From the NCBI GenBank assembly GCA_032768795.1, contig CP136490.1, positions 4,402,001 to 4,466,000 on the forward strand: a DNA stretch of 64,000 nt. The letters run 5' to 3'. The position numbers and the translations under genes are program-made. This document shows, piece after piece, positions 41,993 through 53,268 of the stretch. This stretch comes from Tremella fuciformis. Its lineage: Eukaryota > Basidiomycota > Tremellomycetes > Tremellales > Tremellaceae. The number at the start of each line of letters is the position of its first letter. The first letter of the stretch is position 1. The notes under the pieces are model-generated. The model saw only the letters and a program-made list of their open reading frames with translations, ran no database searches and was not told the DNA's origin.

Positions 41993-43335
41993 ATGGAAGC
42001 TCCCAGGACGATTGAGAGGAAGAGAAGGGGGCGAAACGTTGATGTGATGAGCATGTGCGTTGCTCATCTCTGCAAACATACAACATTCTGACAACCAGTC
42101 TCCCGACTCCTCCAAGATCTCGAGAGGTCACATATTTGCCGACGCCTGAAACGATTCGACAACCTCGAAAACCTGTTGCAAAGCCTGCCGCATCGTCCAC
42201 TCAACCACCAGCTCTTCCCACACCTCAGACTCTCCCTAGACATGGACGTCAGCAGTCACTGGAGCACGCTGTGGACAGCCAGCAACAGCCGCCATCGCCA
42301 AGTGGGCACACGACGTTCTTCCTTTCTTCGTCATCGACTGCCCCCAAATACGACCATGTCATTCGCCGTCGTCCTGGTCTTACCTTTGCTCAGCAGATGG
42401 GTCTTGTTCAATCTCAGGCCGGACCTTCGACGTCTGGCGCAGCAACATCCGGCGGTCGATCGGGTCTGGGCGTTGGGATGGGCGGTAGCCGCGCACGGGA
42501 TCATCTCAAAACCGATCATGTCGCTGGGCCACTTCTAGACGAGCCGATACATGTCGAGGAAGAGAACCCTTTCCTGTCAAGCGAGCCTGGTCGCACTTCA
42601 CTCAAGCTTCCCTTGGCTTCACCTGGCTACACAACAGGACATTTGCCTCGCGCGACACTCGATGCAGTTGAAGATGGAGATCATAATATGACTGAGGCGT
42701 CTCCCCTACAGCGACGCGTTTCGAATCTCGTCACTCCGCCGCCCACGCAACAAGCGGCACGTGTGTTGCAGTTCAAGACCCCTGGTCCTTCTCGACAACA
42801 GCAAGAAGCAAGCGAGCGAGAGAAGAAGCGACAACAGGACATCAAGCGAATGATGGACGAGGACGACAACCCGTTTCTCGCACGGCCTGGCGAGATCATT
42901 CGCCCAAATCGAGAAGAAGGCGTGGACGAATCCCGACCGTACGTGACCTATGTTTTCCGAGGAGCCAAAAAAGTCTTCGGAAATCCGTTCTATCCAGCCG
43001 ACCAGCGCTACATGCCTGCTGAGCTGGGCACCGAGCATCCGGAATACGACGCACATCCCGGTCCTGCGCCCAAGCTATTATGGCCATCTGCACCATCCCC
43101 TCCTGCGACCCGAGAGTCCCAAGCGTCTTCTCCTCCCAGCGAGATCATGCGGACGCCCGTCACTTCCCGCAGAAAGCCCTTTGTCGGCGTCCAGGAAGAA
43201 TTTGTGGAAGAAGAGGATGAGGAATTGCCCGTCCGACGGGGCATGCTATTCGCGCCCAGTAGCGGTAGCAAGCGGAGCAACGAGTCGGGCGACGAGAAGA
43301 GTGCAAAGAAGTCGAAAGGGTTAAGACGGCTGTGA
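41993..43335 (+). CDS. Unrecognised disordered protein
   Basis: Two exons, 41993-42054 (MEAPRTIERKRRGRNVDVMS) and 42099-43335, joined by a 44-nt intron with GTGCGT donor and CTGAC branch site, give 432 residues. This start was chosen because the longer downstream frame lacks an ATG and the splice keeps phase. The protein is Pro/Ser-rich, with a Lys/Arg-rich helix (SEREKKRQQDIKRMMDEDDN) and a central block that looks conserved in character (NPFLARPGEIIRPNRE, YVTYVFRGAKKVFGNPFYP). The C-terminus KSAKKSKGLRRL resembles a nuclear signal. Function not recognised. Confidence 0.6.
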
Positions 43336-43556
43336 TCATTTAGAAGCCGCCGTGATGGTGCCTGTGCATGGCTTTGCATCTCGTGCAGTTGGATCTTGTA
43401 TGCCAGACGTGAGCGTATGCATGTGGATTCTTGTTGACTTTCGGAGCCGCCACCTCTCAGACGTCATCGGGGTGACTGAAACGGAGACCAACGTTTGACA
43501 TTCTACCCAACTGGATTGGTTTCTCACCAGGTCTCAAGAATGCTCCAACGACATTG

Positions 43557-45325
43557 ATGGTCAGCAGCGCATCCGCAGTAGCCTACGAGCCTTTACCTAC
43601 ATCTTCGTCTCCGAGCCCTCGACATTCTTACCGTCGCTCTAGATTCCGGCTGCCCCTCCGACCTCTTCCTGCTCTAGTCTTTTTCCTGACTTCACTGTCA
43701 CTCGCACTTGGGTTCCTCCTGATACACGTCGAGGAGGGGCGTATGCGGGTCTGCCTTCCCTTCTCATTGCATCGTATATCATCATCTGCGCATCGAGCGT
43801 GGAGTTGCCAATCGCCTTACCGAAATCTAGCTATGTCAACTGCAAGCGGGAACCAGGCGACCGGAAGTACAGGGAGCACTGGGAGCATCCTCGGTGACTT
43901 TTTGGTCAGTCAGCGCGAGCTGTTCTTGGCGGATCTTCAGGCCGGCAAGGGCAAGGGCTGGACGGTCTCTGTGGGCAATGAAGCAGGGGGTATGTCCTCA
44001 TTCGCGATTGGGGAGTCTCAATGAGGTTGATCTGCAGATCTCGACACTCTCGCCTCTTCGGTAGCATTCGCATATCTTTCGTCTACGCTGAAAGCCGAAC
44101 GGACCGTCCCCCTCTGCCTCACTCCGTCGAGACACATGAATCTCCGACCCGAGAACCTACTGGCGTTCCAGCTATCGCAAATACCCATCGAATCCCTGCT
44201 ACACCCCGAGAATCTCTCGGTCCCACTGGCTGATCTCACCGCACAAGGCGTGTCCTACGCTCTTGTAGATCACAATCGCCTCTTGCCGCAGTTTGGTGAA
44301 GGACACGTGCGCGCGATCATCGACCATCACGAGGACGAGCAGGCGCACGCGGATGCCGAGCGCCTGATCCAGGTGCCGACCGGCAGCTGTGCGAGTTTGG
44401 TCACTCAGCATTTTCGACCGCAATGGGAGGCAGCGGCAAAGCGGCCTGGACCCAGCCAGGTCTCTGGCGAGCTGGCGACGCTGCTTCTCAGCGCGATTCT
44501 CATCGACACCGCCGGTTTGAAGAAGGGCGGAAAGGCCGTCTCGACCGACCTGGAGTCTGCCGGGTTTTTGTACCCCATCTCGACTCTTGCCGAAGGGGAA
44601 ACCGCCCTTGCCCCGAGCCCAGATGGTCAAGCAGGGGCGAGCAGCGTTACAGCCTCGTCACTTCAGCTTGATCCGCCCAAAGCCATGTCTTCTGCCGCGA
44701 CAGAGCTTATCTCGACGAAATACGACGTTTCGGCCTTGACGACGCCGCAACTGCTCCTGCGAGATTACAAGGAGTATGTCCTGCCGACCGCATCTAGCTC
44801 GTACCCCACATTACGCATGGGGCTCTCGACGGTGCCCGTAGGTTTGGCCAACTGGCTGGGGAAAGAATCGGCAGGCTGGACTTCATACCTCTCCGCACTG
44901 GATGATTACATGGCAGAGAAGGCCCTCGACATCGAAGGTGTGTTGACGACTTTTAAGTCCAACAAGGGCAAGTCGAAGCGGGAACTGCTGCTGGCTGTCA
45001 AAGAGGGCGGCGCGATACCTGCAGGACAAGCGCAGATCATACTAGACGAATTGTCTGAGGGTCTCGAGGCGAGCGGTGAGATCCTGGATCTCAAGCCGTG
45101 GGGCAAGAAGAAGGGTCTGAAAGGGGTGATGTCCAAAAAGAAGAAAGCGAATTGGCTCGAAAGCATCGCTGAGTTAGAACGCGGGGACGGCAGGTCTGGG
45201 AGGGTGTGGCAGCAGGGCAACGCGAAGAGTACACGGAAACAGGTTGCGCCCATCCTGGTAAGTGCTTGTCCCGCCAGATGGTGGCGCTGAACAGGCAGCG
45301 AGACCTGATTGCGAAGCTGCAATAA
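43557..45325 (+). CDS. PPX1: Exopolyphosphatase, Ppx1 type (DHH superfamily)
   Basis: Releases phosphate from the end of inorganic polyphosphate; manganese/magnesium enzyme. Motifs: VSVGNEAGG joined across an intron to DLDTLASSVAFAYL (metal-binding D-x-D), ALVDHN, the signature AIIDHHEDE at about 44,318, GSCASLVTQHF and ILIDTAGLKKGGK. A predicted last intron after ...KQVAPIL leads to RDLIAKLQ with stop at 45325; read-through would end at 45290 instead. The start is ambiguous: ATG 43557 adds about 92 residues with a strong hydrophobic segment (LPALVFFLTSLSLALGFLLI), while ATG 43833 (MSTASGNQATG) gives the usual family length. I favour 43833 for the core enzyme but list the longer frame. Confidence 0.88.
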
Positions 45326-45623
45326 ACATTCCGTCCGATAGATGCGCCCTAGATGCTGGAATCACTTGTTCTGGGTATTCATGAGATGCAGGTATGACAT
45401 GTGCTGGGTATACTTCCAGACAATATCCAGCAGTGTCATGGCGACTTGCGATGCTGACACTCCGTTTGGTGATTACTGTTGGCCCAGAGCCAGTCTGCCT
45501 TCTGACAGGCTCTCGAGCAATAGTGTGCAAAGGTGCACCCATCGCATTTGACGGTCGGGGGTGCCAGACGGAAGTTCAGACACCTGGCCGTTAGCTCACG
45601 ATCTCGTCAGGGCAGAAGGCAAG

Positions 45624-46895
45624 TCACCATCTGCAAACTTCCTTGCCACCCCATTGATCCGTTGGCGGTCGCTGATCTGGTCGATTCAAGGCATACCATT
45701 CGTCTCTCGTGATCTCATGGATCAACTGCGGTTTCTTGTAGTAGAAGTGTATCTGTTCCTTGACGAAGCGCATGCCCGACGAGGTGCAAAGCTTAATTGA
45801 GGCGTCGTTTCCACTTGTCGGATCAGACTATACTGCTCAGCCCCAGACAAACAGCGCCATATCCAGTGCGCACCATGACCTTTGTGCATCCCACTTCTTC
45901 CATTGCAAACCTTAAGACCTCCGTGAACGCCTCTGTCATGAGGCCTCGACCCCATAGCTGCGGATGGATCTCGTAGAACATAGTCGCATGCAGGCCGGCC
46001 TGAGCACATTGCTCGCTGGTCGGGTGCCTTGCGACGGCGCCAGCTTGTGGGAGAAGCCTGGTCTGATTCGTGTTGAGCTGAATGGCGATGTTGCCCAGGT
46101 ACCCCTCGGCGGATGTTAGCCTGTTGGCGAGCCGAAGATCGGCGTTGGGCTGGATGGTGATGGCCGCTGGGTCTTTGGCGGTTATGGCAAAGATATATTC
46201 GCTTCGACAGGTCCCTTGATCTGACACCTTGATTTTGGGTATGCACGAAACGATGTATCGCTGCAAGAAGATATCCTTCATATGGGCGAGGACTGGGGCA
46301 CCGTATCTGTGATCTCAGCTCGTCACATGACAGTTTTGTTGACAATGACGCACAATTGAGTCTTTTGGACTATCGGCTCCATCTTGATCCTCCTGATGCC
46401 GGTCAGATCTCCCCTCTCTACCGGTCGAAGGCGCAGTCGAGGCGTCTCTAGTATCACATCTCGACAGCCAGGAGTTAGGAGAGTTTCCAGCGCAGGACGG
46501 TGGGCCTCGTCCAGAGTGTTGTACTGAGGTATACGCAGCAGTTTCCCGGGGCGCCTGAAGAAGTCGCTCCACCTCGCTGCCTCCTCTGCAGTCTCTGGCG
46601 GCGGCGGCGGTCTTTCTGGCGGCACGTCACTGAGCGGTCGCCTTTTCACCTGAATATCAGCTGCTGGATCTGCGTGCCAACATTCGCGCACAGTGTCGCT
46701 TGCCGCCTTGGGCTTGGGCTTGGACTTCTTCTTCTTTTTCTTCTTCTTGGTTCCCGACGTCACGACCCCCGTCGTTTCGGCGCCGGCGTCATTCGGGGCA
46801 TCGTGCTCGCTCAGGTCGCTGAGCAGCTCGACCCCTTTTAGGTCGTCAGCGAGGTCGGCGGCAGCATCTTTTTCGTCAAGAGCGATAGTTGCCAT
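45624..46895 (-). CDS. GNAT-type N-acetyltransferase (ribosomal-protein acetyltransferase-like)
   Basis: From ATG 46895 (MATIALDEKDAAADLADDL). The N-terminal about 75 residues are polar with a run of eight lysines (TKKKKKKKKSKPKPK). The acetyltransferase fold follows: DVILETPRLRLRPVERGDL, then after an intron YGAPVLAHMKDIFLQRYIV, YIFAITAKDPAAITI and GYLGNIAIQLN. The acetyl-CoA loop is WGRGLMTEAFTEVLRFAMEE, and the end reads SGMRFVKEQIHFYYKKPQ. It belongs to the RimJ/RimL-like class. The substrate is unknown. It is divergent from the PSO2-like gene with a 249-bp spacer. Confidence 0.8.
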
Positions 46896-47144
46896 GTCCC
46901 ATGAGCAGCGTAGGGAGTGTTCGATGCCTGCGCCCCATATGTATAGCTTGAGATGCACTTTACAAAGGAATGGACTGGCTTTCACCATCGTTTCCATTCA
47001 TCTACATTCGGGAGCCCCGCAACGAATTTGCTTCCGTCGCCGCCCTGAGGTGACTAGACCGTCATCGAGAGTCGCGAGATCTTCAGTACTCGTCGTTCAC
47101 TCCTGAACCGCTGATGGGAAGCAAGGCGGTCACGTAGAGGCAAG
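46896..47144. promoter_or_regulatory. Short bidirectional promoter between the GNAT gene and PSO2
   Basis: 249 bp between two divergent ATGs. The two genes must share promoter sequence. No clear operator recognised. Confidence 0.5.
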
Positions 47145-49922
47145 ATGGCGCGAGCCGTCAAGAAGAAGGCGACGGTTGGTCCAGGAGGGGGGCCAGACAT
47201 ATCGAGCTTCTTCAAGAAGACGCCATCAAGAGCTTCGATTACCGCGGGGGAGGATGTCAAAACGACCTTGTCCCGGCCGAGCCTGAAAAGCAGAGAGGCA
47301 GTATCTGAACAGTCGGCAGGATCTGCAGTCGACCCGGTCGTCATCAGCGATGATGAAGATCTCCCGCCATCGCCTACGTTCACAAAGCGCAAGACGCCAC
47401 CTGCGGTGGAGGACGAGGTCACTCGCCTTCCTACTTCTCCCGGAGCAGGACCGTCACGTCTGCCAGCCGTGTCAGTCAAAGAAAGCAGCGCAGCGAAGAG
47501 GAGTCCCATTGCCTCACAACCAGGCTTCCAGACGCCAAAGTCGTGGCCCGAAATCATCAATGTGGGAGCAAACGGTACTGAGGACGAGATTGACGGCAAC
47601 GAGACGGACGATTCCAAGGGCACACAGGACCCTGGTGACGATTACGATGACCCGGCTCTGGACGACTCCGGCCTCGACATGGATGTCATGGAGGTGGATG
47701 AAGAACCGGTCGTTGAGCCTTCTGGGAGCCCAGAGCCTCCTGGTGTCGCCCCTGAATCTCTGCCGCCTTTAGCTGTATCCGGAAGCACCACCGTGGACCT
47801 GAGCATGGAGTGGAGTGAAGGCGATGATGAAGGCATGGGAATGGAGGAGGACGAGGACGAAGTGGCAGAGCAAGCTCAAGCTAAGCTCTCTCAGGCGAAA
47901 TCAGCGACGCGGAAGACAGACAAGCTGCAGGAGTGCCCGGTTTGCGGCAAATCCTTGAAGGGCAAGCCGAATACCGTTAGTTGCCTGTCAATCTCATTAG
48001 GCGACTCTGACGATAGGTTTCCTCGCATCATGTCAACACTTGTCTCGACTCTTCGCAGAAGAATCGTCCTATCACCTCGATGGCTCACTCATTTTCGCCT
48101 GCCCCGTCCTCGCCCTCCCCTGAACCTGAAGCGCCAGTGAAAGGACCGAATGCATTTTCGGTCTTGATGAGCGGACACAAGGAGCGAGAGCAGTGGAAAG
48201 ACGCGGAGGATGATCTCAGGAGGGATGGGAAACGCTTCTATGGTCGTCGGAAAGCACCATTCTACAAGGTGAGAGTCAAATACATACAATTGTGTACTTG
48301 AGCGGAAAGCTGACTGCTCAGGTCCTGACCGGCATGCCCGTCGCTGTCGACGCTTTCCGATACGGTGCCATCCCAAAGGTCACCGCCTATCTGCTCACGC
48401 ACGCTCACTCCGATCACTATACGAATCTGTCCAAATCATGGAATCATGGTCCCATATACTGCTCGGAAACCACCGGCAACCTGATCGTGCACATGCTCGG
48501 CGTCGAGCCTCAATGGGTGCATGGTCTTAAGAATGACGTACCGTTCGAGATGCCGAATACAGGTGGCGTTACAGTGACTTGCATCGAAGCGAATCATTGT
48601 CCGGGGTCGAGCATCTTCCTCTTCGAAGGCCCGCAGACTTCTAATGCCGGTGACTCTGGTTTCAAAAGCCCATACGTTGGTAGCAAACGTGTCTTTCGGT
48701 ATCTCCATTGCGGCGACTTTCGGGCTTGTCCAAAGATGGTTCTACATCCGGCCATCGCGCGAGCGCGCATCGATACTTGCTACCTTGACACGACATATCT
48801 CAACCCTAAGTACTGCTTTCCGCCGCAACCGCTAGTCATCGAAGCGTGTGCGACTCTGGCGCGGAAATTGGCGAAAGGTCTCCCGGAAACCGCACCTCCA
48901 TTGCCAGACCTCAAGCCAGACGTAAAGCCAGACACGAAGCCCCTGCTCAATGCACAAATGGACATCTACGCGGATGCGGCCTTGCACGAGGAAAAGAGCA
49001 AGGCCATGATGCAAGACTGGCTGGTGAAGCGGGAGGAAGGGATGGACGTGAAGGAGGAGCTGGTCGAGCTCAAGCCTGAAATTGAGAAGCCGAAGGGGCG
49101 GACGTTGATCGTCATGGGAACATATTCTATTGGCAAAGAGAGAATCGTCAAAGGTCCGCTGTTCGATAAGCCACGACTTCTGATACTTTTGGCTGACTTG
49201 GACAGGTGTTGCCAAGGCTCTGGGGACCACGATCTATTGTGATCCTCGAAAGAAGGGCATTTTGCTGTGCGAGACAGATCCTGAACTTCACGCCATGTTA
49301 TCGTCCGACCCGATAGCTGTAAGCGTCACGACTTGTTGGTCGTGTGTCAAGCTTATATGACAGTCTATGGTGCACCTCTTACCTTTGGGCAATATTCAGC
49401 TTGATCGGCTGCAGGACTATCTGGGGCGCCTGCAACCACACTTCGATCGAGTTCTTGGATTTCGTCCAACCGGGTGGTCATATTCGCCACCAGCGGGAAC
49501 TGACCTGCTGCCAGATGTCAATACTGTGATAAGGCGGGATCAAGCAAGAGGCTTCACCGATGCCGGCTTGAAGCCGATGCGAGGCTCCTGCAGGCAGTAC
49601 ATGATGTACGGTGAGCGATCTTCGCGTCTGGGAATGAGGGTGGCGGACTAATTGAACAGGCGTGCCATACTCCGAGCACTCAAGTTTCTTCGAGCTCACT
49701 TGTTTCGCTCTCAGTTTACCTGGTCCCGAACTCAAGATGATCGCCACAGTCAATGTTGGCAACGAGAAGAGCAGGGCCAAGATGAAAAAGTGGTTTGAAA
49801 AATGGTTGGCGGAGAAGTCGAAGAGGAGGGAGAAGAACCTACCATCGGTGGTCGAGTACCGGGATGAGACTTATGTGAGCTTGGCGCCGATCTCTGAGGC
49901 CTAGCTGACGCTTCAGTGGTAG
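47145..49922 (+). CDS. PSO2: DNA interstrand cross-link repair nuclease Pso2/Snm1 (metallo-beta-lactamase, beta-CASP)
   Basis: 5' exonuclease for interstrand cross-link repair in the nucleus. From ATG 47145: a basic start with GPDISSFFKK, which resembles a PCNA-binding (PIP) box; a long acidic region; a Cys-x2-Cys element LQECPVCGKSLKGK of a UBZ-type finger; then the metallo-beta-lactamase domain AYLLTHAHSDHYTNLSKSW (the HxHxDH motif, about 48,390-48,420) and EANHCPGSSIFLFEG, LHCGDFRACPKM, and DTTYLNPKYCFP. The beta-CASP part follows: LIVMGTYSIGKERIVK, and YGVPYSEHSSFFEL across an intron. The final exon adds only TYW and a stop at 49922. At least six introns. All catalytic blocks are intact. 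Confidence 0.92.
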
Positions 49923-50139
49923 CTCGTATTGTACCATAACATTCTTGTAGCATCTAGTATCAGCACGGAATGTATCATGAACGAGCCGATCCACGTGACT
50001 GCTTTCTCGATCGAGATCCGAGTGACGTTATGTTCGTTCGTCCACGTTCCTGGCATTGAAACGTCGACATGGTCTCACTGACTTCTCGCCAAGGTGTCGA
50101 CCAGTGCAGCAGCTCCAAAGAGCAGTGCAGTCTGACAGA

Positions 50140-52151
50140 ATGAGGGTCGCGATTGTCGGCTCGGGCGTGTCGGGCCTGTCAGCGCTATGGGTGAGCCTAC
50201 ACATCGATGAACCTCGAGGAGCGATGTGCTCGGAGAGAAACCAAGTTGACGGACAGCTATTGAACGAGTACTCGGATCACGAGGTGAACATCTATGAGAA
50301 AGCCGACTACCCCGGTGGTCATACTCACACAGTGACCTTCAATCGTGAGTATGACAAGGCTGAGCCTGTAACTGGCATGCCAAGCGGCGTAAGGGCGGGT
50401 CTGACGGACAGGTGATGGCAAGCCGAGCTGTGAGGTGGACACGTCTGTACACATCTGCGCGGCTAGCTGCCGGGGACTGATAGACAGCGGGTTCATCGTG
50501 CTCAACCCACCCACATATCCCAACTTCCTCAAATTCCTCCGGCTACTCAAGATCCCACTGCTCAAGACCGAGATGACCTTCTCGGTGTCAAGAGATCGGG
50601 GCGTGTTCGAATGGGCGGGTGATGGACCCGGAGCACTCTTCTGCCAGCTGACAAACCTGTGAGCCAGGAGAGTTGACTGTGCGGTGAAGCTGAGATCAGG
50701 TTCAATCCGCGCTTGTACCGCATGGTGTTTGACATCATCCGCTTCAACCTCTTTTCCCTCGACCTGTTGCGGACAAAGAGCACCGATGCGAGTGGTAGGG
50801 AGATCAGCATAGGAGAGTATCTGGATAAAGAGGGATACGGCCAGGCCTTCCGCGAGGACTACCTCTTGGCAGGTCTTTGCTGCTCGTGAGAGCCTCGCAA
50901 GCTGACGAGCAGCCGATGACAGCTGCTATATGGTCTACCCCAGCTGACCAGGCGGCTTTGGATTTCCCCGCCTCCACCTTGATCCGTTTCTTTTGGAATC
51001 ACCATATCTTGCAACTGACGGGTAAGCCCAAGTGGCTGACGGTCAAGGGCGGATCGTGAGCATCAAGCCTTAATGGCACGCCTCTGCTGACCATATAGAA
51101 AGCGATACGTCAATGCAGTGCTCGGAAAGCTACCACCAGAAAACCTGCATCTCAATACCGACATCGTCAGCGTTGCATCACATCCTGATGGTGTGGAGCT
51201 CGTCGAGGCGGGCGGCGCAAGACATATCTATGACCACGTCATTCTTGCAACACACTCCGACACTACGCTGGCTATGCTACGCAAAGGAGGAGGGGTCTCG
51301 ATCGAAGAGGAGAAGGCTCTCAATCCTTGGCAGTGGAGCAAGAATGAGGCGATTCTGCATTGGGACGAACGGGTGAGTGATGCAATTTGTCTGTATCCCA
51401 GGCTCACGGGCAGCTCATGCCAATACGAAGACGGGCTTATTCCGGTGAGCACAGGAATTGATTGATCCGATTCAGGCTGACCACCCAGCCTGGAACTACC
51501 TGACATCCTCTTTCGCGCCACACACACGTCCCAGATCCACCTCAGCCAGTGCGGTCGATACAGTATCTCTGTACGTCGCTCTTGACACACTCGGCTGATC
51601 TGATCGGTAGAACATACGATATGAACATCCTACAACACATTCCCGAAGAAAAGCACGGACCCGTCTTGGTCACCCTGAACGCCCCCTTCGAGCCAGACCC
51701 CAGCAAGGTGATCGGCCGATGGTCCTACGATCACCCGATGATGACACAGCGCTCGGTCGCCGCCCAAGACCTCCTACCGAGCATACAGAACACTCGCGGG
51801 ATCAGCTACGTTGGTGCATGGACGAAGTACGGCTTCCACGAAGACGGCTTTTCCTCAGCTTTCAAACTGGTCTCATCCGCTCCGTTCAATGCTCGACCAC
51901 CATTTGAGTGGCAGCCCGCTCAGCGAAAGATTACCGAGACCACAGCAGGAGTCAAAGCGGCTCGCGCAATCGTGACTACACTGGATGTCACCCGGAGAGA
52001 ACTGGAGCCGGTGTGGCAGTACGTCCGCTGGATCATGCTCGTCCTTCTGGTATGGCTGGAACAGCTGCTGGCCGCCATGAGTGCTTCCCGGGCGAAGGCG
52101 GCAGTCTCTCGACTGAAGGACTGCTGGTCTGACGAGCGAAAGACGCAATGA
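50140..52151 (+). CDS. FAD-dependent oxidoreductase (amine-oxidase-like, NAD(P)-binding Rossmann start)
   Basis: From ATG 50140: MRVAIVGSGVSGLSALW is a GxGxxG dinucleotide fold with the next FAD contact EKADYPGGHTHTVTF. Exons carry GFIVLNPPTYPNFLKFLRLL, NPRLYRMVFDIIRFN, PASTLIRFFWNHHILQLTGKP, WLTVKGGS, YVNAVLGKLPPENLHLNT and YDHVILATHSDTTLAML. The C-terminal exon has GISYVGAWTKYGFHEDGF, typical of the last FAD-contact block, followed by a hydrophobic segment (VRWIMLVLLVWLEQLLAAM) that may anchor the protein to a membrane. The family is common in fungi and in bacteria next to cyclopropane-fatty-acid genes; the substrate is unknown. Six to seven introns are needed. Confidence 0.8.
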
Positions 52152-52215
52152 TGAGTTCAGCTTGGGTGTTGACCTTAGACACGATTGATGCATGACCATT
52201 CACGAACATCAAACA

Positions 52216-52419
52216 GTGGCACGTCGAGGAATCGAACAGCTTTTTGCCCCTGGGTGTTGAGGGCAAAATGGCTTGCCCCGTGCCGGAATCGAACCAGAAT
52301 TAGGGGGCCGCTTCCCCAGCGGATACTCATTTCAAGCCACGAAGACCATCTCAGACGCCCTCTGTCGAACTGGGAAGCTCGGAACGACCCAGGATGTTCA
52401 GATTACATGCTCAGAGGGC
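52216..52419 (-). ncRNA. Fold-back sequence with tRNA-like B-box matches, identity unresolved
   Basis: Read on the minus strand, 52419-52357 has an 8-bp closing stem (GCCCTCTG with CAGAGGGC) enclosing a 5-bp hairpin (CTGGG with CCCAG). 52340-52216 opens GTGGC and closes GCCAC. Inside it are a 7-bp stem (TGGCTTG with CAAGCCA), a hairpin CCGCT-GGGGA-AGCGG and two T-loop-like strings GTTCGATTCC, one of which (GGTTCGATTCC) fits a Pol III B box. No complete tRNA cloverleaf could be built. It may be decayed tRNA genes, a Pol III RNA, or chance. Confidence 0.3.
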
Positions 52420-52465
52420 TAAAAAGAGGAGACAGAGCGCGAACAGAGCCCAGTTTACGTAAAAA

Positions 52466-52570
52466 TTCTCCTGCCGGGGATCGAACCCGGGTCGCCCGCG
52501 TTACGTAAGAGCAGATGAACGTGAAAGTCACGTGAAAGGCGGGTATCCTAACCACTGGACTACAGAAGAA
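52466..52570 (-). tRNA. tRNA-Glu (anticodon UUC) with a 32-nt intron
   Basis: On the minus strand the 7-bp acceptor (TTCTTCT with AGGAGAA, one G-U pair), the A-box-like D arm (AGTCCAGTGGTTAGGAT), the anticodon stem CCCGC with GCGGG and loop CTTTCAC (anticodon TTC), and the T arm CCGGG-TTCGATC-CCCGG fold cleanly. A 32-nt intron lies just after the nucleotide 3' of the anticodon. A T-run terminator follows at 52465-52461. Confidence 0.92.
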
Positions 52571-53268
52571 TTGAGCATACTGCTGGAATCGCGCTCGTCC
52601 GTTGCCCTTATAAGCATTGAAAAAGTTGCGCTTCCCTCTTACAAGACGTTGACAATCGCAGTCTGAAAGTGTCAGCAAAATCAAGCAAACATACGATGAG
52701 ATACTCACGATTGATGGGAATGGGTGACACGGATCACCACACGGACATGTCACACGGACTGGTCGACCACGGACCGCCACCATCAAACTGTATTCGACCG
52801 GGACGGAGCAGGACACGATGATGACGCAATTGATGGCGAGCGGCGGCCGAGACCGGCAAGCATCGGAGAGGCCGAGGCGCCAGGTGCGATCCCGCCAGCA
52901 ACAGATAGGCGCACGTGCGAGTGTCATGATAGCGATGAAAGTGGGAGTGGGATCATCTCGACCAAGACGAGGCGAGTTATATCGAGAACCGGCAGTGTGT
53001 GGTAGATGGTAGGAAGTGTGATAGGCGATCGTCGCATCGTCGGCTTCGTGGTCATCGAGGTCTGACAAGAATATGACTGTGGAAGGGCTGAGAGAAGAGA
53101 GGTAATTGAGTTATGGAGAAATGGAGTGATTGGCTCGTGAAGCAATTCGGCGGACGTGGCCCGAGCGTTTACGTAAGTGACTGCTGCCATCGCCACGCCC
53201 ATTGATGGACTTCGCGATTCACCCTTGTCAGCTTGCTCATTCGAAACGCTCAGTGCTATACGCGCACG
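52571..53268. other. Intergenic region before the F-box gene
   Basis: 698 bp. A minus-strand open frame reaching 53068 overlaps the tRNA and looks spurious. The part next to 53269 should be the F-box gene promoter. Nothing else supported. Confidence 0.4.

Noticed and set aside
52403..53068. Minus-strand 221-codon open frame
   Set aside because: It runs through the tRNA-Glu gene and its terminator and has an irregular Cys/Ser-rich composition; likely chance.
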